From Arthrospira sp. PCC 9108 (lineage in GTDB: Bacteria > Cyanobacteriota > Cyanobacteriia > Cyanobacteriales > Microcoleaceae), in assembly GCA_016745315.1 (NCBI GenBank), contig CP066886.1:3658501-3722500 (forward strand): a stretch of DNA of 64,000 nucleotides, in the 5' to 3' direction. Positions 56,618 to 64,000 of the stretch are shown here, piece by piece (the first letter of the stretch is position 1; every line of letters starts with the position of its first letter). The notes under the pieces are model-generated. The model was not told the DNA's origin. It made no database searches and saw nothing but the letters and a program-made list of their open reading frames with translations. Made by a program: the position numbers and the translations under genes.

Positions 56618-56621
56618 GATT

Positions 56622-57599
56622 ATGTCTAATGTTGTAGGGATAGACCAGAGAGAACTAACTTCAACCGCTATAGCTGGCGGTGCAATGTCTTCACAGTGGT
56701 TTAATGCTTTTTCGACCCCTTTTTATCAGCAGATTCAAAGTTTAAAAGCCTTTGATTTTAAGAAGTGGGCGGGTAGTGTCAAGGGCGGAGCTTTAGTTAT
56801 TGCAGAAAACATCAAAAAAGGGAACTGGGGTTTTTTCAAAGAATGGCTACAAGAGGCTCCTCTGGTTCCTAAAATAGCCGGGATTGTAGCGGGTGGTTTA
56901 ATTGCTGGGACTGTGCTGGTTGTTGGCGGACAAGCATTAGGGTTTGTTGGTGCGGGTGTAGGGAGTTTAGTAGCAGCCCACCCGGCTTTTGTTGGCGGTT
57001 TTTTAGGGGTAACAATACCTACAGTGATGAGCAAATTGACCCAAGGGGTTTCTCAAGCCTATAACTTTGATTGGGCAGCATCTGACAAGAAAATGATGGA
57101 CGATTTAAAACAAGCGGCTAATGCTTTATATGTTCCCTTGGGGGAAACAGTCGGGAAATCATTGGCTAGTTTGGTGGCGGGGAAGGTAGGGCAGTCGGTT
57201 AATGCAGCAACGCTAAGGATTCGGGAAGGTGCGATCGCCGCTATGTGTATGATTAACCCGACTATTAAAGAGACTTTGGTGGATGCGTTATCCTCGCTGA
57301 GGTATGCGGTGCAAGAGGTTGTTAAGAAAGCACTGTTTGTTATGACTTACATCAACGCCAGAAAAGTAGCAGCCAAGTTGTTGGATAAGGAAGATACTTG
57401 GGGCAAGGAAGGGCAATCACCTTTTATTGTTTCGGAGAAAGTAGAAGAAACTTGGGCGAAAGTTAAAGAAGATGAATATTTTGATTGGGTGAATGAGCAA
57501 CAATGGGAGGGTATAGAAACAATGACATCTACTTTTTTTGAAACCCTCGGTGAGTTGTTGTCAGAGCAGGGAACTTATGAGGAGTGGATACCGGTATAA
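56622..57599 (+). CDS. Core membrane-segment protein, 325 aa (matches N-terminal part of A 565-aa protein)
   Basis: Two strong glycine-rich hydrophobic segments (IAGIVAGGLIAGTVLVVGG and FVGAGVGSLVAAHPAFVGGF), then helices; shared block FDWAASDKKMMDD. ATG 56622 with TTAAGATT before it. Probably inserts in a membrane; a virion pore or inner-membrane protein of the particle is conceivable. Confidence 0.7.
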   Translation: MSNVVGIDQRELTSTAIAGGAMSSQWFNAFSTPFYQQIQSLKAFDFKKWAGSVKGGALVIAENIKKGNWGFFKEWLQEAPLVPKIAGIVAGGLIAGTVLVVGGQALGFVGAGVGSLVAAHPAFVGGFLGVTIPTVMSKLTQGVSQAYNFDWAASDKKMMDDLKQAANALYVPLGETVGKSLASLVAGKVGQSVNAATLRIREGAIAAMCMINPTIKETLVDALSSLRYAVQEVVKKALFVMTYINARKVAAKLLDKEDTWGKEGQSPFIVSEKVEETWAKVKEDEYFDWVNEQQWEGIETMTSTFFETLGELLSEQGTYEEWIPV

Positions 57600-57626
57600 A
57601 TTCATCACCTGAGAGGAGGGATATCA

Positions 57627-58826
57627 ATGGTAGAAGTTGGAAGACTTACTCAGCAAACTTACATCATGATGGCTCGTCAACGGCGTATCACGAAACTATC
57701 AGATAAGCGGCCGGAACGAGTCCGAATAGAATTGCAGCCAAACTGGAACGTTTATCAGTTACAACCTGATAGAAAAAACCCAGATTATAAGCTGCTGATG
57801 ACTGGTTCTGAGTCAGCCTTGGCATTGCAGTTGTCACAACTCGGATGGATGGAGAAGATGCTCGATCATCTTCTCAATGCCAGCGATCTAAAATTCGAGG
57901 ATTGGTTTGATGTTTGGGCGGCGGGTTATCCAGAACTACGCTACAGAGTGAACCCAAAACTCCCCACATTAAGAACTAACTATCCCGCGTCGAATGTGAG
58001 TAATTCCACTGGGGAAACAATAAGCAAATGGAGAAATGAGGTAGGCTCTCGCCCGGCTTACATTGAATGGAAACCTTCAGCCCGAAAAACAGCAAAGGAT
58101 GTCGGGCTTCACCGCACAATAGAATATTTTCCCGATCGCTCTCAGAACAAATCAGTTGTCTTGACGGGGAACGACAAGGAATTAATTAGGCAAATCCTAC
58201 AAATCCACTACGAGGGTGGGGGTAGCAGTGAGGGAATGGATAGCACGGTCTCGACGGGTATTAGTTACCGGGGCGCTCCCAAGGTTGTGCTGTACTTTTT
58301 GGAACGGATCGAGGATGTGGAAAAAGGCTACCGACAATTAGAGGCAAGAGTGGGATTCCGTTTGGTGGGAAAAACAGAAAACCCGAACGGAACTGGCGAC
58401 TTGTTAACTAAAGCTAATATCAGAAGTTTGGCACAGAGAATCGTCCAAAACTTTCTACAACCTCAACAATTCCGTCTTCACAAGGGGAGGGAATCGGTTA
58501 GCTATAGAGACAAGCGCCAAGGGTTGGAATCTTTCGTTTTTGTCACCAGTGCATCAGAGGGGATTAATCTTTATCAACGAATCTGCCAGGTGATGCAGAT
58601 AGAGTTTGACAGTTCAAAGGTCTTTACATCGAGCAACCAAAATCCATCCCAAGCGTTTCCTATTACGCCCCCAGAAGTGACGATATTGGGTAACAAAGTC
58701 AAACCACCCCGCCGCCGTCCGGTCGGGCACGTCTATTTTAGAGAGGCGAAATTGTTTTTGGAGATGCTCAATGAGCCTATCATACTCTGTGACTACAACG
58801 GGCACATATACAAGAATCCCGATTAG
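57627..58826 (+). CDS. Unrecognised 399-aa protein (weakly matches C-terminal part of A 565-aa protein)
   Basis: AGGAGGG precedes the ATG. Starts MVEVGRLTQQTYIMMARQRR; central beta/alpha region with KVVLYFLERIEDVEKGYRQL and LESFVFVTSASEGINLYQRI; no membrane segment. Similar pattern to the last 230 residues of the 26262-27959 product. The last residues recur, inverted, at the right edge of the window. Confidence 0.68.
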   Translation: MVEVGRLTQQTYIMMARQRRITKLSDKRPERVRIELQPNWNVYQLQPDRKNPDYKLLMTGSESALALQLSQLGWMEKMLDHLLNASDLKFEDWFDVWAAGYPELRYRVNPKLPTLRTNYPASNVSNSTGETISKWRNEVGSRPAYIEWKPSARKTAKDVGLHRTIEYFPDRSQNKSVVLTGNDKELIRQILQIHYEGGGSSEGMDSTVSTGISYRGAPKVVLYFLERIEDVEKGYRQLEARVGFRLVGKTENPNGTGDLLTKANIRSLAQRIVQNFLQPQQFRLHKGRESVSYRDKRQGLESFVFVTSASEGINLYQRICQVMQIEFDSSKVFTSSNQNPSQAFPITPPEVTILGNKVKPPRRRPVGHVYFREAKLFLEMLNEPIILCDYNGHIYKNPD

Positions 58827-58972
58827 AAGACAACCCCAACGATTTTTTTAGATCAAACAAACTCCCTTGTATGTTCGGAAACCCTATAGGTTTCCGTAAC
58901 TGTTGCACACCCTAAAAATACCTGTTATGAATGTAGTGGTAATCAGTTTTTAAACAACAAGGCAGGTATTCT

Positions 58973-59341
58973 ATGCCCAGTCTAAATAGTTCAAAAATTT
59001 ATAGCTGGAATTCACCCTCGCCAGGGGGTACGGGAACCATTAAAGTAGCTGCCCGGCTTTCTAATCGGTACAATGGCATTGCTACACATCTCGGAATGAC
59101 CGCCCACACAGATCCAACAAATGTAAATGCACATATGCTTAAGCCAAATAAAGCTGTGCAGGAGGGTTTCTTAATGAAGATGCGAATTAACTACCGAAAA
59201 GACAATAAGTATTTTGGTGCTGATATTTATGTGCCTACAGACAAGGTTACTGAAGCCATCCAAGTGCTACCTAACAAGCCCTGGGATGGTACGGGAGTGA
59301 TAACTTCATGTCGCGATCGTGTACGAGTTGATTACCGTTAA
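58973..59341 (+). CDS. Small beta-rich protein, 122 aa, probable coat-type protein
   Basis: Starts MPSLNSSKIYSWNSPSPGGT; shape is beta strands and two short helices, ending SCRDRVRVDYR. A well-kept relative lies at 63462-63830. The gene follows a 146-bp leader with an ACCCTATAGGTTTCC block, also conserved in the mirror. Conservation of both copies and size suggest a major structural protein. No family known. Confidence 0.68.
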   Translation: MPSLNSSKIYSWNSPSPGGTGTIKVAARLSNRYNGIATHLGMTAHTDPTNVNAHMLKPNKAVQEGFLMKMRINYRKDNKYFGADIYVPTDKVTEAIQVLPNKPWDGTGVITSCRDRVRVDYR

Positions 59342-59362
59342 TAACAAAAGGAGAGTATATCA

Positions 59363-59716
59363 ATGGCTAGAACGAAACTATGTCAATTAGTAGATGGCAC
59401 TAAGGTTAGAGTATTTAGAGCTAGTAGTGTGATGTATGACAGTAACACTGTAGCAACTTTGGGAATAGGTCCAGTCGCTGATTCGAATAAAAAGGAGCCA
59501 GTTTATGATACTGGGGAATTAATGCGAGCTGGTGTATTGGTGAGACTTTGCGTTAGTTGCAACAATGGAACCAATAAACCACCAATTACATATAGACTAT
59601 TTTGCGACGTAGAAAACGTAAACGCTGCTTTACATCATTATAATAGTAGCGGTAAAACCCTAAACGGTAAAACAGTATTGAGAGCTAGTCTAGACCGTCG
59701 TCAAGTTATCAAGTAA
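59363..59716 (+). CDS. Small beta-rich protein, 117 aa
   Basis: AAGGAGAGTAT precedes the ATG, a strong site. Starts MARTKLCQLVDGTKVRVFRA and ends LRASLDRRQVIK. Intact mirror copy at 63087-63440 (conserved YDTGELMRAGVLVRL). Pairs with the 122-aa gene, likely two coat-type subunits. Confidence 0.68.
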   Translation: MARTKLCQLVDGTKVRVFRASSVMYDSNTVATLGIGPVADSNKKEPVYDTGELMRAGVLVRLCVSCNNGTNKPPITYRLFCDVENVNAALHHYNSSGKTLNGKTVLRASLDRRQVIK

Positions 59717-59719
59717 AGC

Positions 59720-60139
59720 ATGAGTTTTACGGATGCTTATGGCACATGGGAGGTGATAGCGTCAAGTTATCAGCCAACTCAAGAATGGATAATTCACAGC
59801 CCCCCAGTTACTCAATACTCATTGTTGAGGTTTAAATTTTTAACTGATTGGGGGCGGTGGAAAAATCCCTATGATGGCTATAGGTCAATGCTGCTTATTA
59901 GAGGGCATTATTCTAATGGTTCTGGAAATTCTGACTGGATAACAGGGCAAAGGACTGTATACGTTACAGAAGAACCGCAACTGATTAACTATCCACCAGT
60001 TCAAGAATTTACAGACAACCCCTCGGTGATTAGAAGGTTGGGAGTCCGCCGCCGTTTTTTCAAAAACGCAACATGGATCGAAAATCATCCTACAATGGAT
60101 CTAAAGTTTAACGTAACAATTGAGGCTTTTGTAGACTAA
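59720..60139 (+). CDS. Unrecognised 139-aa protein
   Basis: Starts MSFTDAYGTWEVIASSYQPT four bases after the previous stop. Middle RFKFLTDWGRWKNPYDGYRS, end NVTIEAFVD; beta-rich and aromatic. Its mirror copy has an in-frame stop. Co-transcribed with the two coat-type genes. Confidence 0.65.
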   Translation: MSFTDAYGTWEVIASSYQPTQEWIIHSPPVTQYSLLRFKFLTDWGRWKNPYDGYRSMLLIRGHYSNGSGNSDWITGQRTVYVTEEPQLINYPPVQEFTDNPSVIRRLGVRRRFFKNATWIENHPTMDLKFNVTIEAFVD

Positions 60140-60140
60140 C

Positions 60141-60458
60141 ATGGACATCTCTCTTAATCAATTAATCGACCATCTCCCAGATGATTCACAGTTTAAAACT
60201 TTACTAGAAACATTGGGGACAAACGGTGATAGTGTGGACGCTACCGTAGAATTTTGTCATTTAGTAGGGGCATTATATCAAGCACAGCAAGTATACAACC
60301 AACAACCAGGAAATCAAGCAATTAGTATGGTCTCAGAAGAAAGTTTTGGGCCTGTAATAGAAAGTTTAGACGGGACATTTTTTAGGAGATTACAAAGAAC
60401 TCTAGCTTTTTTTAGAAAGTATGAAGATGCTGTAATTGTCCCGAAAATCGAAAGTTAG
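60141..60458 (+). CDS. Unrecognised 105-aa helical protein
   Basis: Starts MDISLNQLIDHLPDDSQFKT, one base after the previous stop. Helical. The mirror copy (62345-62661) has two stops. Confidence 0.62.
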   Translation: MDISLNQLIDHLPDDSQFKTLLETLGTNGDSVDATVEFCHLVGALYQAQQVYNQQPGNQAISMVSEESFGPVIESLDGTFFRRLQRTLAFFRKYEDAVIVPKIES

Positions 60459-60582
60459 TTGGTCGAAAATTTAAAGCTGCCAGATAATTCGGATTCTATC
60501 TGCGTTATCTGGTCAAAGTCTTGAAATTAACCCAAGTAAAATGTGATTAAAAATCCACATCAACAGAGGAGTTAATTCCACC

Positions 60583-60864
60583 GTGGATATTGAAATCGAA
60601 AAAATCACAATAATCATAAGTTGGATACTTTCACTCATTAGTACGGTATGGTATGTATCAGTTCAATACACAATAATTAAAGTACAAGTCAACAGAAACA
60701 GAGAAGAGCTAAACAGAATATCGTCAATGCTTAGGCGAGAAATAGAAGACCATAATAAACTTGTATGGATAAACATCAACCACATGGAAAAATACTTAAC
60801 CAAAAATCAAGATTATTTTCCGTTAAATATCCAAGGCGATAAATACAAAAATTATGACGACTGA
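60583..60864 (+). CDS. Small membrane protein, 93 aa
   Basis: GTG start; one membrane segment near residues 8-28 (ITIIISWILSLISTVWYVSV) and a long helical tail with RNREELNRISSMLRREIEDH. Resembles in layout the 84-aa protein of element A. Ends overlapping the next gene by 11 bp. May be a lysis or virion protein. Confidence 0.62.
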   Translation: MDIEIEKITIIISWILSLISTVWYVSVQYTIIKVQVNRNREELNRISSMLRREIEDHNKLVWININHMEKYLTKNQDYFPLNIQGDKYKNYDD

Positions 60865-61090
60865 AGTTTTGCCGGAATTATTACGGGTAGGAAGTGATGG
60901 GGTTGTAATATTTCTAGTGTGGTCTTTAATGAAACAGAACCAAAAGTTAATAACAGAGGTTAACTCAAGAGACAATGAATTAATGAAGTTAATTTACAAA
61001 ATACTTAGCAGTGAACAACGAGGGACAAGAAGTGAACGCGATCGCACAATCAAGCCAAAGCCACAAAAATCCGTTAGGACTTGGGAGTAG
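60854..61090 (+). CDS. Small holin-like protein, 78 aa
   Basis: One short membrane segment (SDGVVIFLVWSLMKQ) then a helical tail NQKLITEVNSRDNELMKLIY. The layout recalls BhlA/UviB holin-like proteins (short N-terminal membrane helix then K-rich helix). Intact mirror at 61716-61949. Holin is a guess from shape. Confidence 0.6.
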   Translation: MTTEVLPELLRVGSDGVVIFLVWSLMKQNQKLITEVNSRDNELMKLIYKILSSEQRGTRSERDRTIKPKPQKSVRTWE

Positions 61091-61219
61091 AATTGTCTGT
61101 GGCCCTAACGGATAACAGGTTCTCAAGCTGTTATGGTTCAATCACCTAGCCATAACTCATGGCCATAATCATCATACAGAAAAACTAAAGCGATCGCCAC
61201 CCAAGTCACTTAACTTGTA

Positions 61220-61597
61220 TAAACGCTTCTCCTCAACCCCAACGGTATCATTTTCGGTCCTAACGCCCAACTTAACATCGGTGGTTCCTTCCTCGCCAGT
61301 ACCGCAGACCGCCTCATTTTTAACGATGGAACCCAGTTAAGCACCCAACCACAGTCCCCCCCTCTGCTATATATTAACACCCCCCTTATGGCTGCAATTA
61401 AACGGGGCTGGGTCAACAATTACGAACCGTTCCCAAGCGGTAGGTATCTGACTGGAAGGCGAACCGAGTCCCACAGGTTTACAAGTGCAACCCGGACAGG
61501 CTATTACGCTAGTGGGGGGACAAATTAACCTAGAAGGGGGTCATCTTAGCGCCTTTGGGGGTAATATAGAAGCGTTTACCGTTGTCTTGGAATTGTA
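61220..61597 (+). pseudogene. Filamentous-haemagglutinin-type fragment at the mirror axis
   Basis: NPNGIIFGPNAQLNIGGSFL and ASTADRLIFNDGTQL are the typical filamentous haemagglutinin N-terminal domain of cyanobacterial secreted CHAT-linked proteins. After INTP the frame shifts to LWLQLNGAGSTITNRSQAVG, has a TGA, and ends GGHLSAFGGNIEAFTVVLEL. Part only, with start and most repeats missing, so a relic. Confidence 0.78.
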
Positions 61598-61715
61598 GAA
61601 GTCCAGATTGGTGTCAAGGGACTTAATGCGATCGCTTTTTTGCCCTAGCTGGGAATTTGTACTTATTTTGTCCATCTTCCCAGTAGGTTGTCCTCCATTG
61701 GGTCAGTCTGATTAA

Positions 61716-61949
61716 TTACTCCTTGGCTTTTTCCCTAGGATGGTTAATTCGGCTAGTGCGATCGCTTAATCCTGTTGGGTACTGCCTATATTGATTTAGG
61801 ATTGTGTAAATCAGCTTCATTAATTCGTCGTCTCTGGAGTTAACCTCTGATATCAGTTTCTGATTTTGCTTCATTAACTGCCAGACTAAAAAAACTGTAA
61901 TGCCATCAGTTACCAGTTTGACTATCTCAGGTAATACATTAGAATCCAT
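61716..61949 (-). CDS. Small holin-like protein, 77 aa (mirror copy)
   Basis: Starts MDSNVLPEIVKLVTDGITVF; about 60-65% identical by eye to the 78-aa protein at 60854 (VNSRDDELMKLIYTIL). Intact, last of the mirrored set. Confidence 0.62.
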   Translation of the reverse strand: MDSNVLPEIVKLVTDGITVFLVWQLMKQNQKLISEVNSRDDELMKLIYTILNQYRQYPTGLSDRTSRINHPREKAKE

Positions 61950-61961
61950 CGTTGTTTGTTT

Positions 61962-62219
61962 CGTTGTCTTTTAAGTTGAATTCATCATAGTCATTTGTCT
62001 TGGTTAAATATTTTTCAATATGTCTTAAAGTCAGCCAGATAAGTTGTCTGTCCCATCGGGTTTACTTTCTGATTGAATTTCCTAATATATTGATGTCTTA
62101 TTTATTTTTTTTACAGTAGTTTGGAGTTCAGAATATTTTGCTGAAAGATACCAAATACCTCCCGCTAAAGAAACAGACCAACTAATAATTAAAGCAATTT
62201 TTTCAATCTCGATATTCAT
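61962..62219 (-). pseudogene. Decayed mirror of the 93-aa membrane protein
   Basis: ATG at 62219 gives MNIEIEKIALIISWSVSLAG, a TAG after about 45 codons and a further stop, then IWLTLRHIEKYLTKTNDYDE in register with the end of the left copy. Confidence 0.7.
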
Positions 62220-62344
62220 AAAACCAGAAACTCCTGTGCTATCAAAAACTTAAATTAAGTTTTGAAAAAATTAATGATGGCTGGTTTTCGGGTAATCCGG
62301 ATAGACTCCCAATTACCAGAAAAATTTAGACCGTTGGTAAATTA

Positions 62345-62661
62345 GATTTGTTCTCTACTGCTAATTCCCGAATTCTCAAATCTTTGGAAGAATGACAATT
62401 TTCTTTCTAACCTTCTTGTCACGGAGCCATCCCGTTGCAATACTATATCAAACAATGTTTGATCAGAAACTACGTTTAATCATCGTTGAACATGAGGTAG
62501 TTGGTTGTGTTCGATTTGAGCCGGGTAAAAAGCCTCAACAAATTAGTAAAGTTCTACGGTAGTATCTACGTTTTCAGCGTCAGTGCCTAATGAAGCCAGC
62601 AAGGTTTTTAACATTGAACCATCTGGGAGATGGTTGATTAATTGACTGATAGAGATGTCCA
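62345..62661 (-). pseudogene. Decayed mirror of the 105-aa protein
   Basis: MDISISQLINHLPDGSMLKT, TAA after VELY, further TGA after VQR, then LNVVSDQTLFDIVLQRDGSV. Two point stops in an otherwise alignable frame. Confidence 0.75.
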
Positions 62662-62663
62662 TG

Positions 62664-63083
62664 TTAAGTTACAAAAGCCTCAATTCTTAGATCAAACTTT
62701 AAATCCATTGCAGGATGATTTTCGATCCATGTTGCATTTTTGAAAAAACGGCGGCGGACTCCTAGCTTTCTAATTGTCCAGGGATTATCTTTAAATTCTT
62801 CTATGGGCGGATAGTTAATCAGTTGTGGTTCTTCTGTAACGTATACAGTCCTTTGTCCAGTTACCCAGCCAAAACTCCCAGAATCATCACGATAATGCCC
62901 TCTGATAAGCAGCATTGACCTATAGCCATCATAGGGGTTTTTCCATCGCCCCCAATCAGTTTAAAATTTAAATCTCAATAATGAGTGTTGAGTGATTGGG
63001 GGGTCGTGAATTATCCATTCTTGGGTAGGCTGATAGCTTGAAGCTATCAGTTTCCATACACCATAAGCGTCGGTAAAATCCAT
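62664..63083 (-). pseudogene. Mirror of the 139-aa protein with one in-frame TAA
   Basis: MDFTDAYGVWKLIASSYQPT through LLRFKF, TAA at 62961-62963 where the left copy has TTA, then TDWGRWKNPYDGYRSMLLIR to the end. A single base change explains the stop. Confidence 0.78.
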
Positions 63084-63086
63084 GCC

Positions 63087-63440
63087 TTATCGGAGAACTT
63101 GACGGCGGTCTAAATTAGCGCCTAATACAGTTCTACCATTAAGAGTTTTTCTAGTGCTTCTGTAGAAAGCCAAAGCGGGGCTTACTTCTTCACCATCGCA
63201 AAAAATTCTATAGTTGATTTTTCGACCTCCCGTTCCTTGACATGCTACATTCAGCCTTACTAACGCTCCGACTCGCATTAACTCCCCAGTGTCATAGAGT
63301 GGGGCTTTTAAATTGACTTCTTCTACGTCTTTAATCCCCAAAACGTCGGCATTTTGGCTTGTATACATTACAGCACTAGCTCGAAAAACTTTAGCTGTGG
63401 ATCCTGTCCCTAATTGAACAAGTTTTGTTCTAGCTGCCAT
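63087..63440 (-). CDS. Small beta-rich protein, 117 aa (mirror copy)
   Basis: Starts MAARTKLVQLGTGSTAKVFR, ends GANLDRRQVLR; about 60% identical to 59363-59716. The intact frame implies selection or recent arrival. Confidence 0.68.
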   Translation of the reverse strand: MAARTKLVQLGTGSTAKVFRASAVMYTSQNADVLGIKDVEEVNLKAPLYDTGELMRVGALVRLNVACQGTGGRKINYRIFCDGEEVSPALAFYRSTRKTLNGRTVLGANLDRRQVLR

Positions 63441-63461
63441 TGCAAAATTCCTTTATGTTAC

Positions 63462-63830
63462 TTAACGGTAATCAGCCTGAAGACGATCGCGACAGGAAGT
63501 AATCACCCCAGTGCCGGCCCAGCTTTTACCGGGTAGTTTTTGGATAGCATCAACAACTTTATCCGGTGGCACATAAATATCAGCGCCAAAATGTTTAGTG
63601 TTTTGCCTATAGTTGATCCGCATTTTCATCAAGTAGCCTTCTTGAACTGCTTGGTTCGGCTTTAACATATGTGCATCTACATCAGCCGCAGTTGCGTGGC
63701 TTGTCATTCCCAAATCAGTAGCAATGCCATCGTATCTATTAGAAAGCCGGGCAGCTACTTTAATGGTTCCCGTTCCACCTGGGCTGGGCGCGTCCCAACT
63801 ATAAACTTTCGTATTCGCTAAACTTGGCAT
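63462..63830 (-). CDS. Small beta-rich coat-type protein, 122 aa (mirror copy)
   Basis: From ATG 63830 by match with the left copy: MPSLANTKVYSWDAPSPGGT, ends SCRDRLQADYR. About 75-80% identical. An upstream start at 63854 would add eight residues with no counterpart. The leader has the same ACCCTATAGGTTTCC block. Confidence 0.7.
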   Translation of the reverse strand: MPSLANTKVYSWDAPSPGGTGTIKVAARLSNRYDGIATDLGMTSHATAADVDAHMLKPNQAVQEGYLMKMRINYRQNTKHFGADIYVPPDKVVDAIQKLPGKSWAGTGVITSCRDRLQADYR

Positions 63831-63976
63831 CCAATACCCGCCTTGTTGCTTCAAAACTGCTTACCACTTCATTCATAGCAGGCATTTTTAGGGTGTGGAA
63901 CAGGTACGGAAACCTATAGGGTTTCCGGACATGCAAGGAGGTTTGTTTGGTCTAAAAAAATTGTTGGGGTTGTCTT

Positions 63977-64000
63977 CTAATCGGGGTCTTTGTATAGATG
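63977..64000 (-). CDS. Extreme 3' end of a 399-aa protein relative, cut by window end
   Basis: HLYKDPD and stop, matching the end of 57627-58826 (HIYKNPD). Shows that the mirrored set goes on beyond the window. Confidence 0.6.
   Translation of the reverse strand, partial: HLYKDPD

Larger units (their letters stand above)
58803..61090. repeat. Left arm of large diverged inverted duplication in element B
   Basis: Each gene start here mirrors one in 61716-64000 with coordinate sum 122803 (58973/63830, 59363/63440, 59720/63083, 60854/61949). The arms diverge clearly in sequence yet keep spacing to the base. The mirrored axis is near 61401. Confidence 0.88.
61716..64000. repeat. Right arm of large diverged inverted duplication in element B
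   Basis: Mirror of 58803-61090. It runs past the window end, so its full length is unknown. Four genes look intact or nearly so and three are broken. Confidence 0.88.

Overview
ORGANISM. The window looks like chromosome of a filamentous cyanobacterium. The palindrome GCGATCGC (HIP1) is scattered through host-like DNA. There is a clpR/clpP3 cluster, a remA-gmk pair, a trnL(UAA) gene with the typical cyanobacterial group I intron, and a TPR-CHAT protein. Gene style, the IS630 copies and the small repeats beginning GTAGGTTGGG recall Arthrospira/Limnospira. That assignment is my inference, not a database match.

LAYOUT. (1) 1-5.4 kb: the end of a tyrosine recombinase gene, then a 3.1 kb mini-element made of two identical 1153-bp inverted arms around 777 bp, lying against a damaged trnL(UAA), then an 8-copy tandem array. 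(2) 5.4-7.3 kb: a second recombinase copy cut by IS630. (3) 7.3-16.1 kb: host housekeeping genes (J-domain protein, three Clp paralogs, VWA protein, gmk, remA, DUF4126, a CruG-like glycosyltransferase) with IS630 and group II intron scraps. (4) 16.27-35.10 kb: element A, an 18.8-kb integrated virus-like element in tRNA-Leu(UAG). It has a complete recombinase cassette bounded by 86-bp inverted repeats, about 0.9-kb terminal inverted repeats (TIRs), a D12-class DNA methyltransferase, a tail fibre with an S74 chaperone domain, several unrecognised structural-type proteins, a P-loop ATPase and a DUF1064-type nuclease. (5) 35.3-43 kb: TPR-CHAT gene (two frameshifts), two unrecognised genes and a 10-copy array with higher-order structure. 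(6) 43-48.2 kb: IS630 half, group II intron, a second intron-ORF fragment and a broken DDE transposase. (7) 48.4-51.2 kb: small accessory island with ribbon-helix-helix, HTH and tyrosine recombinase genes. (8) 51.4-64 kb: element B, a second virus-like gene set whose core proteins resemble those of element A. Its right part is mirrored by a diverged inverted copy that runs out of the window.

HOW THE PARTS FIT. Elements A and B share an unnamed core: a protein of about 260 aa, one of about 610-680 aa, and a membrane-segment protein. Element A and the mini-element share the same architecture: tRNA 3' end, recombinase, inverted att copy, TIR, cargo, TIR, intact or damaged tRNA. I read this as a family of integrating virus-like elements not matching any phage type I know. 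I find no terminase, portal or protein-primed polymerase. The TIRs carry nested palindromes and a hairpin whose sequence changes between copies while its pairing is kept.

CAUTION. Many otherwise good reading frames carry single frameshifts or in-frame stops. Some lie in homopolymer runs and could be sequencing errors. Others (for example the decayed mirror copies) look like true decay.
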